A DNA stretch of 64,000 nucleotides from Metallyticus violacea (taxonomy: Eukaryota; Arthropoda; Insecta; Mantodea; Metallyticidae): the NCBI GenBank assembly GCA_030762175.1, contig CM060831.1, positions 136,883,501 through 136,947,500 on the forward strand, in the 5' to 3' direction. This document shows positions 22,147 to 32,065 of this stretch, piece after piece; within the stretch, counting starts at the first letter, position 1; each line of letters opens with the position of its first letter. Under the pieces are notes generated by a model that made no database searches, had not been told where the DNA came from, and saw only the letters and a program-made list of their open reading frames with translations. The translations under genes and the position numbers were made by a program.

Positions 22147-23739
22147 CATCTTGTAGATAGTAAATATTTAACTAGATAAGTGGACGCTTTGCTGTGTTTG
22201 ACCACCATTAGGGAAGTAAATATAGAGACTGTGTTATTTTGCACTATTTATATTTAACTGCTTAGTTAATGTGTGAAATAGATGCAAAGGACAGATGTTG
22301 AAACAATGCTAACAGTGAACAAATAAATAAAGCACTCTAGGGCTGGGTTATAGGACGCCAATTCGAAATTTTAGTCCCTTAGCTGAATTTTTCTGAGTGG
22401 TTTTCTCCTCCACAAAATGTTCTTTAATACTGAAAAGGGCAAATGTCAAACATTTTAAACGTCAACAGACTTCCACTTGTTTCATTCTAATTCATTGCAT
22501 TCATCTTGAAAACTTGAGCAGTTGACATGAAACGTCTCTTCAAATTCGAAATTAATGAAACTTGCAACTTGTTTGAAACTAAAAGCTTCAGCAATGCCCA
22601 TTCTCAAAGATAAAGTCATGTAGATACTCTTCCGACTTACCTCGTCTTTATTTACTTCAAATATCTCTAAATAACGCTCTCAAGAAAGTTATAATAACAG
22701 AAACACAGAAATAAACTTGTCACTTGCAGTAATCTAAGGCAATAGCTTTTGACTTCTCGATGTCAGGAGAGACATAAACTGTCAACGCAACTACCTAGTA
22801 ATTGGGTCACAGACTTGAAACTGAGGTTACAGTTTGACAGCTTGAAGACATACTGCAAAGTTCTTGCATGGATGTAAAAGAGTTTCACTTTGCAGACAGA
22901 ACTGGAGCGAGAGTCTGATTCACGCATATGTGTGCATATACATAAATATTAAGGCAATTATCATGTTTTTGTATTTAGTGGAAAAGTTAACAGGGTAAGG
23001 CGTTCTTTTTCACCCAACCAGCATAAAATAAATGAATATAACTATAATGTCAAATTATGGCTATATTATATTGATGAATCCCGCATAGAAATGTAACGAA
23101 ATTATGATTTCCATAAAAGAAATTGAAACATTCCTTATGGCCTACCCCACTAAAATATGAATATAATATGTATGTTCCATACCTAATCATATTTTGTGCA
23201 TTGTAATTAGTAATATAAATATTGTGTATATGTGTATCATAAGGTTTAACTTCAATATGTGAATTGTATGTCTGCAAAAGAGAAAGTTCTCTGGTGTAGC
23301 TGTTACGGGAGCTAGAAATGCCAAGGAGGCCATAAACCGCTATTCAAAGGGACCATTGTTATGCCACTTCTTAAAAGACCTACCGTTGATGAATGTCAAT
23401 AAAGCCATGGCCTTTTAAATACGTTAAGAGGAACGAACTTGTCAGCTGTTATACAGTTAACTTTAAACTAACCAATGTGAATAAATATTTTAAACTTTGA
23501 AATATCGGGTGGCATGCCTTGGCAGGTGAATTTGAACCAACACGTGCTTATGTGACCCCCCTCCCCCGTGCTATAGCCAGCGTCTATTTAATATGAATCG
23601 AATATATAAGGAGGCGTTTGCTCCGTCGGGGCATTCGGTTCATTTCAAATGCATCATTGCGGTAGTTCATATCATCAGTTTTTAGAGTTCATCAGTTGAC
23701 AAACGCAGTTCAGAAGTGCAGTTCATATCATCAGTTTAC
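22147..23739. other. Intergenic sequence, nothing recognised
   Basis: This is AT-rich sequence. A short C-rich patch lies at 23560-23575. No coding or repeat signature was found. Confidence 0.5.
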
Positions 23740-24015
23740 AGCCACGGATGGTGGAGGTCGTTAAGGCGCGGACTCGTGAGCGGGAAGTCTGGGGTTCGAA
23801 TCCCGCCAGGATCGTTCTTCCTGACTGAGGTTTTTTCCACGTTTTCCTCAGTCCTCATAAATGGCAAATGCCGGGAGGTACCCTAAACTAAGGCCTGGAA
23901 CGTTTCCTTCCTTACAAAATTCTTTCCCAATATACTATTTCATCTCATGTATCATCAGTGTTCACCGCTTGTGGTGCCTCAGTAGTAAATACAGCGTTAA
24001 ACACCATTAAACAAA
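23740..24015 (+). repeat. SINE-A copy 7
   Basis: The head has an altered A box (GATGGTGGAGGTCGTTAAGG) but a perfect B box (GGTTCGAATCCC), followed by a full body. It ends GTTAAACACCATTAAACAAAA. It is one of the better-preserved copies. Confidence 0.92.
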
Positions 24016-24909
24016 ACATATTTCAGAGATTCAGATATTCAGATCATCAGATTAAGTTCGCTTCCTTGGAAAGCGCGACAACTAAACGTATACTCAACTT
24101 ACTCACGTTCTATCGTACGCAAAACACCAGAGGACGCGAAAAATTTTGCGAATAATAAATAACCGCAATTATTTTCACAGTTGATATCTTCCCCCCAGTA
24201 CTTTTGAGCACGAATCACAAAATAGCGGAACAAAACTCTGAGATATTGTTTTCATAAAACATGAAAGCATTGTTCATTCCATCATAGTGTCTACAATCTT
24301 TTATGCCTCGGATTTTAAACACTATTTGGCATTAAACACTATTGAAAAATTAGAAGCAAATTTGGTGCCTGCAGTGTCTTAGATTAGTAAAATCCTATTA
24401 TGTAAATCTTAAGTAATAGAGAAATAAGAAGCACTTTCTTCAACTTAAGCTGCACTAAACAATTTCGCCATTTTTTCCCCTCTAAATGCTCTTACACTTA
24501 TTTTAATGCTCTTTTCTTTAGATTTCAACGGTTTCTCATCCTGTTATGTTTAAATATTGGTAAAACAAGCCACAAGAGAGAGAATGCCGAACAGAAAAAA
24601 AAAATCATGGAAAATAAATATCCATTCCAACATTCGCCTAAGTGACTAAGGGAAATCACGAAAAAATCTCAAGGTTTGGATGATTGACCTGAAGAAATTT
24701 AGAGCCGGGACCTTTCGAATGTTACCACCTGAACCACTTCCGCAGATTCAGTGATGAAGCTGGATGGATGCAAAACAAGAAAAAATAATATGAATTATGG
24801 ATAATTTTTGTGTTACTTAAGTATTGTAGCATTCTTTCTTGTAATAGCAGAAATAGGTTATTATTAAAAACGCATAAACATGTTAATATATAACCGCATT
24901 CAAATCAGG
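24016..24909. other. Intergenic sequence
   Basis: Two short strings near 24314-24345 (TTAAACACTATT, twice) look like isolated SINE-A 3'-end scraps. A minus-strand string with GTGGTTCAGGTGGTAAC near 24725-24745 is weakly A-box-like. Nothing else is recognised. Confidence 0.4.
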
Positions 24910-25080
24910 TCGATGGCTTTTCTAAGGCGTAAAAATCCTAAGTATGGCTTCCTTCGGAAGAGAAGTAAAGCCTTTGGTCCCGCATTGTGTATTTACGACA
25001 TTTAAAAAACCTCAAGTTTGGAATAAGAGACATTTGAGCAATTCTTACCGGCCGTTTTCACGTCCTGATTTGAATGTTAC
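24910..25080 (+). repeat. SINE-B copy 3, body only
   Basis: GGCGTAAAAATCCTAAGTAT, CTTCCTTCGGAAG, GAAGTAAAGCC, AAAACCTCAAG and CCGGCCGTTTTCACGTCCTG are the SINE-B body blocks in order. The tRNA-like head and the 3' end are missing. Confidence 0.88.
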
Positions 25081-25185
25081 TTGCTTTGTATGGTACGCCA
25101 AGAGCGGAAAAAGAATAGTAGATAAGGCGAATAGATTAGGCGAAATATCGCAAGCTGGTTTCTAGTTCAGTGGGTTGGTCTGTAA

Positions 25186-25207
25186 TTTTTTTTTTTTTTT
25201 TTTTTTT
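25186..25207. repeat. Poly(T) tract
   Basis: 22 consecutive T immediately left of the mariner-like copy 2. It may be the A tail of a minus-strand retrocopy, but no body was identified. Confidence 0.9.
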
Positions 25208-25219
25208 CCCCATTACACA

Positions 25220-25969
25220 GTGGGTGCCACAATTTTATACACACTTCAAGCAAAGAAAAAACTGTGTTAACATAACAAAACTGAATTTACCAAAACGGAA
25301 AATCATGAGCACTAATCACCTTATACTTTTACAGTTACAACAGTTGCTCAAAATGCCCTCCTTCGGCGTCGATACCCTTTTGAGTACGTTGAACTAATGA
25401 TTGAGCAACGTTTGCGAAAGTGTCCTCAGCGATTGCAGCACATGCCATTTCAATTTCTTCCCGAAGTGCTGCCAGTGTAGCTGGTTTTCTACGGTATATA
25501 ACATCCTTATAGGTAAAAGTTCAATGGAGTTAGATTCGGAGAACACGATGGAAACTCAATCGGACCTCTTTGTCCTATCCAGTGCCTAGAATCCAGTGCG
25601 AGGGCTTGTTGCTGTGCGAGGTCTCCCAGATCTGCCCTTGTGAACGTCACATACGCTACCATGAGTCTCAAATTTGTCTCGAATGCGTGCAATTGTTACT
25701 TGCGTTGGCGAATCTGTTCTGTACACACGTCTCCATTGCCCTAAAACTTCAACAACATTCTCGGTTTTCCATTACCACTTCAAAATTGCTTCCCGCTGTT
25801 CAAACGATAATCTTGTCTCCATTTTGTTGTAGCAACGCTAGCAAAACTTAATGGGAGTCACACTGTTTACAGAACATCATACTACACATTACTGTTGTTT
25901 TTCGTTCAACTTTGAAACATATTAAATAGATATCTACTGTGAAAGCATGTATACATTTTTGGCACCATC
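25220..25969 (-). mobile_element. Mariner/IS630-type element, internally deleted, copy 2
   Basis: The left end GTGGGTGCCACAATTTTATA and the right end TGTATACATTTTTGGCACC are imperfect complements. Subterminal blocks (ACTTCAAGCAAAGAAAAAAC, GTTAACATAACAAAA) match copy 1. At 750 bp it is almost the same length as copy 1 (743 bp), yet the retained transposase segments differ: here the join follows GRSGRPRTATS rather than IRDKFE. Confidence 0.78.
25340..25851 (-). pseudogene. Mariner-like transposase, joined N- and C-terminal pieces
   Basis: From about 25825 on the minus strand the N-terminal domain reads through IRDKFETHGSVCDVHKGRSG and RPRTATS, the linker after the helix-turn-helix. It then jumps to HWIGQRGPIEFP with SPNLTPLNFYL (end of the DDE domain, 25575-25507) and runs on to the C terminus near 25340. 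The catalytic middle is deleted. At least one frameshift follows the LTPLNFYL block. Confidence 0.75.
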
Positions 25970-26259
25970 AGTATCATCAATAATGGTCACAAATTGTTGG
26001 TTATCAACACCTGACTCAAATCGTTTGCATACTTATGTCCCGTTCTAATCTCTAATATTCATTACATTAATATTTTTTCATGAAATATTTTCTAATTGGA
26101 TAAAGTATTACATTTTAGTACAGTACGTTTACTTACCTTTTCACACAGCCCCTACACTAGCACAAACAAGGCCAAAATATGTCACTATTAGTTGAACGTG
26201 CATTGCTCGCCGAGCCCTCTACCTATTTCTCAACCATTATTTATAAAGTTCCCACTAAT

Positions 26260-26565
26260 TTAAAGCAAAATTATTATTCTATCAAATATATATCCTGTTT
26301 GAACATACTGAAAAATTGCACCGAAATTGATCTGGTCCGACCGAAATAGTTCGTCCAAATGAACTGGATAACCCTTCACGAAAGGCAGATACTTAAAAAA
26401 ATCACATATAGAATCAATAGTAAACTCCTCTTGTTTAAATAGAAGTGCTAGACTATCAGTATACTTCTTCGTATAAACTTCGTGATAGCTTGTACACAGT
26501 TGAAATAGATCAATAACAGCCTTGATCTTATCTTTAAGAAATCCACTCTTACCCCCACAAAAAGC
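26260..26565 (-). CDS. Unidentified 101-codon open stretch, possible exon
   Basis: Between an upstream TGA (26568-26566) and a TAA (26262-26260) the minus strand stays open for 101 codons. Composition is strongly protein-like, for example KSGFLKDKIKAVIDLFQLC, EEFTIDSICDFFKYLPFVKG and LDELFRSDQINFGAIFQY. It has no methionine, so it would have to be an internal or terminal exon or a broken gene. No catalytic motif, signal peptide or membrane segment is evident, and I do not recognise a family. It is AT-rich like its surroundings. A chance ORF is possible, but the amino-acid pattern argues against it. Confidence 0.4.
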   Translation of the reverse strand, partial: AFCGGKSGFLKDKIKAVIDLFQLCTSYHEVYTKKYTDSLALLFKQEEFTIDSICDFFKYLPFVKGYPVHLDELFRSDQINFGAIFQYVQTGYIFDRIIILL

Positions 26566-26637
26566 TCACAGATCTAGAAATATCGGCTTCCCAACAACAG
26601 AAGACTTGAGAGGACGGCTTTACCTTCGCTACCTCGA

Positions 26638-26931
26638 ATGATGGATTCTGTTGTTTTCTTTGGTCACAATGTTCGATGGAAGATTAACCTGAAAAAAGTG
26701 GGTTCCAAGTTTGCTTTACAACTGCTTGTTTTTACCGTATAGGGAACGAGCATGAGTTTTAAGCTGCTGCGTGAGGTGAATGCAAGAACTCTGCCCCAGA
26801 CTGTCATCTACATAGACCGCGTCTACAGGGTAATTTTGATGGATGATTGGAAGATTGCCGATGACAGTGACGTACCCGAGGAACGAAGCCCGGAGAGCGA
26901 TGAAGAAAAAACGCTTTGCAAAGAAAAGTGA
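26638..26931 (+). CDS. Unidentified coding-like stretch, candidate terminal exon
   Basis: From ATG 26638 the frame runs through FFGHNVRWKINLKKVGSKFA to an in-frame TAG at 26740-26742. It continues without interruption to TGA 26929-26931 as GTSMSFKLLREVNARTLPQT, then IDRVYRVILMDDWKIADDSD and a very acidic C terminus. The TAG is preceded by CTGCTTGTTTTTACCGTATAG, a good splice acceptor. The simplest gene model is a last exon from 26743, phase 0. Third codon positions are C/G-rich (GTC ATC TAC, GAC CGC GTC TAC), unlike the flanks. The alternative is a pseudogene with one stop. Family unknown. Confidence 0.4.
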
Positions 26932-27051
26932 TAGCCTGTGAGAACGTGAGGCGCCTGGTTGCTTCTCAAACGTTCCGAATCACTAAGTCTTCTCTTTTCT
27001 CCGTCATCCTGTCTTACAGCGGGGGGAGAAACACTGTGGCATATTCTCTGT

Positions 27052-27057
27052 AATAAA
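27052..27057 (+). promoter_or_regulatory. Candidate poly(A) signal AATAAA
   Basis: Lies 120 bp downstream of the stop codon at 26931, in the right place for the 3' end of a terminal exon. AATAAA is common by chance in AT-rich DNA, so it is only supportive. Confidence 0.3.
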
Positions 27058-28482
27058 TAGTATAGCTGTCATATTCACAATGAGGAGAAGAGTTCTGCAA
27101 CTGAGTGATATCATTTAGATTTTTTTTTTTTTCCCAGATGTTGATTCATGAACTTCCTGATGATACGTGTGTCATTTTTCGCACACTTCCTTGCTTCCGA
27201 ATTTATTTTCCTTTTCCCTCATCCTTGTTACCTGGCCACGTCAGGAGGCCTCGCCAATTAGATTTGCTTTTTATTGGCTTTCAAGTCTATCGATGATCTG
27301 GAAATAGGGACATAAGCATCCTGACTTGAATGTCCTTGCTCCCTTCCACAGAATATTGGGTCGTCTGCGGAACTTTGTTGAGAACAGTTCGTTTTGGCCT
27401 TTACTTCTAAATTGTTAGGTCCGGAGCCTTCTCCGTTGAGTAAGCCTTGTGACCGAGGTATAATGTGGCTTTAAAACATTATATTATGATTTTTGGCATT
27501 GCAATTTGGTATATTGACGTAAAGTTTCCAATATAAATTATTTCAAAATACAGGTAACTGGAATTTTAAAAGTCAAATGCTAAAATTAATGGTAAATTTT
27601 GGGCAATATTAGCACTTTTTAGAGCTCGAAAGGGAGATTTTATTTAATGATTTCACGCAAGTAATTTTTCAGTCATCATTCAATTGTTGAATATTTATTG
27701 TGGCTGTGTTTAAATGTTATTTGCTACTTGTTTAAATATCATATTGCTGAGAGAGGTATTTCACTGAAAAATGTTTATATTACATTACATTTAGGATATT
27801 ATTGTTAAATATATTACTTTATAATTTTAAATCGCTCTCCCGGCCATATCCTGAGATTTACTTTAATATTCAGACATTAATGGAAGAGTGTCGGATTCTT
27901 TATATTGAGTTACAGAATAGCCATACGTAGCAATACAAGTAATTCTCGGTGATTGTTTAACAATACACTGATACTATTAGGAACATATCATTCAATTCCT
28001 TCCACTGGACTATATTACATCATCTCAGTAACAGCTGCGTTCACTACTTCTGTCTTGTGATATCACCGGTAGAAGACAGTATTGTAGAAAGACATATCAG
28101 CAACACGACACTCTCCGGTCTCTATCACATAAAGGAACCTACCTCTCAATCAGGCAGCTCTTGAGTTGCCCTCACGAGATTGTTAAGGTCTACCTAAATA
28201 AGAAAATTTCGAACCTGAGACCTCTCGGCTAGTACTCAGTAACGCTAAACACCATACTAAGAAGGATGTCATCGTTCAATATCTCCTTTCTCTTTTCATC
28301 ATGACTTCTTCCCCAAAAAATGTTCTGAAGTGATTCAAAGAAAACAGTTGTAATCCATCTACGGCTGCTGTCATTGATATGACAATACAAAATACAAACT
28401 CAAATATACCTATATATTAGCTCAAGCATATTTTCATATATGGGCTTCATAAGAAAAGTTATTCCATAGCTGGTAATACACA
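27058..28482. other. Intergenic sequence
   Basis: A T-rich run ending CCCAG at 27121-27138 precedes a 54-codon open stretch (to 27296), which would fit an exon acceptor. Its peptide has no signature. The remainder is AT-rich with no recognised feature. Confidence 0.35.
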
Positions 28483-28845
28483 GAGGGCGCCAACAAATGT
28501 GTACACACTTCAAGCAAAGAAAACCTTTCGTTAACATAACAAAACTGTCGATGTAATGGTAGAAGTTGACGAATCGACTGACCTCCACATTCGATTAATT
28601 TATAGTTCCTGTTTGTTAATATTCTTGGTGTATTCGTTTCCGGTGCATGGTGAGGAGACATCCTTCCCAATTATTCTATTGCAGCAAACTGTCAGGAATT
28701 TAGTGTTGCGAGACAATGGAGCATTAAAGCGCGGTCTATATTTAATTAGGAGGTTGGTATTTTGAGCATTTATCTTATAAAATATTTTATTATTTTTATG
28801 AAGAACCGGGTCCTAAAGTTATAACGTGCATTTTTAAACACCCTC
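28483..28845. mobile_element. Short inverted-repeat element sharing the copy 1/2 left end
   Basis: GAGGGCGCCAACAAATGTGT, then ACTTCAAGCAAAGAAAA and GTTAACATAACAAAACTG (28483-28547), match the left ends of the elements at 251 and 25220. At 28827-28845 GTGCATTTTTAAACACCCTC resembles the complementary right end. The 280 bp between is unrelated to transposase and includes an open frame of 69 codons without signature. The left end is secure; the right end is tentative. Confidence 0.55.
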
Positions 28846-29369
28846 TATAGTACGGCAAAGCTGGTTTGTTCTGCACTACACATATATCTTAGCGTAATGT
28901 CCCTTTCACATGGTCTTATTATTTTCATAATTTCTTTTATGATATTAATAATTCCAAAGTTCCAAACGAACTTCCTCAGATGGCGTTTCTCATGAAAAGA
29001 ATATAGCGTCGAAAACATAAGCCCATGTTCCGGTTAAACTGAATAATATTAAAATGAAAAGGATACGAGCAACTCCTACGTTAAGTTTGACACATATTTC
29101 TAACCTTTGAGGGCAGAGGCTGAAAATTTCCTTGAATGTTTACAAAGGCCATTACCATAAGAAAGAGGAGTTTTGAAGAGCGGCTCTAATGAAGCGAGGG
29201 GCTAGGCCCGTAGGTGGATGCGTCTCAATGGCCTTAAACCCCAATACATTAGCGGCTTGTTTAGGTGTGTCTGCAAACTATCAGTTTACTGCGATCGAAA
29301 GAAGCCGCCTGGCATTTGCGAGGTTCATAATGTTGGAATCATTCTTAGAAGACTTAGCTTAGACCATGT
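28846..29369. other. Intergenic sequence, nothing recognised
   Basis: Slightly GC-richer at 29180-29350. No coding or repeat signature. Confidence 0.5.
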
Positions 29370-29370
29370 C

Positions 29371-29418
<48 letters not shown>
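29370..29418. repeat. (TAA)n microsatellite
   Basis: About 48 bp of perfect TAA/ATA repeats. Confidence 0.95.
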
Positions 29419-29839
29419 TACTTAATGGATTTCCATACTATCTGTTGAGTTTCAAGAGCACAATTGAATTTAATATCAAGGGAAATAATCGGTTTGTAAT
29501 GAGTTATGTTTGTTTTTTATAGTACTGTTTGTTACTTCGGTAAGCAGATTGTTTTCTGAAGACTCTAGCAGATTTCTGTGTGTAAAGTAAAAACTATTTG
29601 TGGGACACTTTAGAACATTAAAAAATAAATAGTACTCTTATATCAAAGTTTAATGACAAATTTTATACAAAAATTAAATTATAAAATAAATATATCACTA
29701 TAGAATTACACTAGGATGTTCTTTATCGCTACTTTGTTTAAGATTATCTTCAAAATTCTTTAACAACTTAGAAAATGAAATATTCGTTGTTAATAGCAGA
29801 CGTGAGATATAAACACGTTAGAATATGGGGGTGGAATAT
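29419..29839. other. AT-rich sequence, nothing recognised
   Basis: No coding or repeat signature. Confidence 0.5.
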
Positions 29840-30347
29840 TAACCTTAATAAAACAAAAAGAATCACAATAGCATAGGGCTCAGAACGTTTAATTTTGAAT
29901 AAATAAAAAAGAAATGTAAATCCCTGTAATGAATACACATATTTGGGATGGACATAACAAATATGATACAAATTACAGAATTAACCAAGGAATATCACCA
30001 ATATCCAATTTTATAGGATAAAATATTATAATTTAAACTAAACACACGTATACAGCTCTGACATTAAGAACAAAATAATTTGGAATTTTGCATAAGAAAT
30101 TATTTTCTACACAAACGTAGCTTTGATGGCGTTCGTGAGAATTTCACGTAAAGATAGAATTAGAAATTGTACAATACAAAAAATAAGAAGAATAAAAAAA
30201 GAAAGCTTACCCAATCAAAACAAACAATTAAAATGTTTTGGTCATATTAAAATAATGATGAGATTGCTTAAGAAGATATATGAATGGTTCCTTATAAGCA
30301 GAAGACAAAATAGAAGACCAAACTTAATGCAGACAGGGATTAATTAA
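29840..30347 (+). pseudogene. Decayed LINE reverse transcriptase C terminus
   Basis: With stops and shifts removed by eye, the plus strand gives KKTKRITIA, then CNEYTYLGW (29922-29950, the TYLG motif after the palm). The terminal helix-rich domain follows: RKDRIRNCTIQKI, LKCFGHIKIM (cf. LKWFGHVxRM) and YEWFLISRRQNRRPN (cf. EWxPxxRRxRGRPK), 30147-30330. This is a common ending of endonuclease-reverse transcriptase ORFs in insects. It is an old, inactive copy. Confidence 0.7.
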
Positions 30348-30862
30348 AACAACGAGAGAAAAGTTACTGGAAGTGCGTCGGGCTGGACATTTGAGACTGT
30401 CCCCTCAGGGAGTCGTCCGGATGGGTTGAACTCGGCGAGGCAGTTTGTTCCCGCAAATCACGGATTAATGAGGTTCTGCGGCCTAGTGATGCTCCTGGAG
30501 TGGTGAACCACCACAAGAGCTGGGGTTACCCACCTGCACATTTGCGGAAGTTGATGCTGGATTAGGTCTGCATGACATCTCATAAGAAGAGATCTAGGTG
30601 CCGCCATATGGAAAAACTCACCAGGGGAGTGTCTCAGGCGTGTACCTTGCTGGGATGGGGAGGGTTTCCTACTGAACTAACAGACTCTAGGGAACTTTGC
30701 GCCAACATTTTTAACTGTTTCCAAATGGTTGTGAAGGTTTAGGAAATGATCCGCGCAGCAGACGGCCAAAATTTACCATCATACAGAAAATGCCGCCTAA
30801 AGGTGTCACAAGTTACTGAAGCTATAAGCATTTATCATGACCGTCTAACTGAATGTATGAAA
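30348..30862. other. GC-rich stretch of unknown origin
   Basis: From about 30365 to 30720 the GC content is clearly above the surroundings, with many CpGs and blocks such as GAGTCGTCCGGATGGGTTG and CATTTGCGGAAGTTGATGC. No long ORF, pol III box or known domain was found. It directly follows the LINE fragment, so it could be the 3' UTR of that element or part of another element. Confidence 0.35.
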
Positions 30863-31145
30863 CCGCCACGGGTGGCTGAGATCGTTAAGGCGTAGACTCG
30901 TGAGCGGGAGATCGAGGGTTCGAATACCATTAGGGCCGTCCTACCTGACTGAGATTTTTTCCAGGTTTTCCTTAGTCCTCATAAATGGCAAATGCCACAG
31001 GGAGGTACCCTAAACTTAGGCCTGGAAAGCTTCCTGCTTTAAAAAAAATCCTTTCCCAATTTATCATTTCATCTCATGTATCATCAGAATCCACCGCCTG
31101 TGGTACCTCCGTAGTAAAAACGGGCGTTAAACACTATTAAAAAAA
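30863..31145 (+). repeat. SINE-A copy 8, with target duplication
   Basis: The head CCGCCACGGGTGGCTGAGAT, the B box (GGTTCGAATACC), the complete body and the A tail are present. AATGTATGAA occurs at 30852-30861 and 31144-31153, giving a 10-bp target-site duplication. SINE-B copy 4 lies only 60 bp downstream in the same orientation. Confidence 0.95.
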
Positions 31146-31204
31146 TGTATGAAGTCGACCTGAAAGATTGAAATCAGTTTTCTGGGATGCTAAATGTCTC
31201 GACT

Positions 31205-31459
31205 ATCTTTGTGGTGTGGTGGTAACCATACTTGCCTTCTAAACCCAAGGTCGCAGGTTCCAAACTGGCCAGGATCGATCGATTTTTTCCGGCGTAAAAG
31301 TCCTTCGGAAGGGAAGTAAAGCCGTAGGTCCCGTGTCGACATTTACTGCACGAAAAAGAACCTCAAGCCTGAAAGAAGAGGTCTCTGAGCAAAATTTGTC
31401 GGCCGTTTTACGCCCGGAATTGAATGGGACGCTGATCACCTGAGATGTTAAAGAGCGTC

Positions 31460-31503
<44 letters not shown>
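31205..31503 (+). repeat. SINE-B copy 4 with poly(A) tail
   Basis: Head GTGGTGTGGTGGTAACC, loop CTTCTAA, weakened B box (GCAGGTTCCAAACTGG), then the full body to GATGTTAAAGAGCGTCC. It ends in about 40 A at 31465-31503. Other SINE-B copies end in AAATAAACCAA or TAA repeats instead, so the tail varies within the family. Confidence 0.92.
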
Positions 31504-31505
<2 letters not shown>

Positions 31506-31639
31506 GAACTTCTTACTAAAACAATATCTATTTATGGAACACAGTGTGCCAAGCTTTGGAATAAAATATACCATTAAAGATCGAATTTATGAAAAAATAA
31601 AGTGATAATCCATCAAAATAATACTTGCACTTTTACATG

Positions 31640-31745
31640 TGTCGGGGTGTAACGGTGAAGTTCAACGAACTGGATTATGATTTGCCGCCACATCAACCTT
31701 ATTGTCCACATTTGACTCCATTGGATTTCTTACCCATTCCGAAAG
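31640..31745 (+). pseudogene. Mariner transposase DDE-domain scrap
   Basis: The frame reads GVTVKFNELDYDLPPHQPYC followed by PHLTPLDFLPIPKVENN. This corresponds to the HPPYSPDLAPxDYxLFPxLK motif near the third catalytic acidic residue of mariner transposases. Only about 35 codons are recognisable, with no ends seen. Confidence 0.6.
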
Positions 31746-31911
31746 TTGAAAATAATAACAATTACTAAATAATAGTGTTCTGTGCTGATGATAAAGCGTT
31801 TATCTCAAACAATCAGGAACATATACACACAACCTGTCTGTCGGAAAAAGTAAAACTATGGCTTTTCGGGACAAAAATGAAGTTAGATCTAAACTAAATG
31901 CCGTGAATGAA

Positions 31912-32065
31912 GAATATTGTTTAACGCCCGTTTTTTATCTCGGGCACCACAGGCGGTGGACAATAATGATGCATTATATATTATAAATTAGGAAAGGATT
32001 TTTTTAAATAAATGAAGAAAAAAACTCATCCTTTTGGGAGTCGAACCCCAAACCTCCCGCTAACT
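31912..32065 (-). repeat. SINE-A copy 9, partial
   Basis: The 3' half on the minus strand is present (GTTTAACGCCCG; CACCACAGGCGGTGGAC). A deletion then leads to the B-box part of the head (GAGTCGAACCCCAAACCTCC). The A-box half and about 90 bp of body are missing. Confidence 0.85.
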
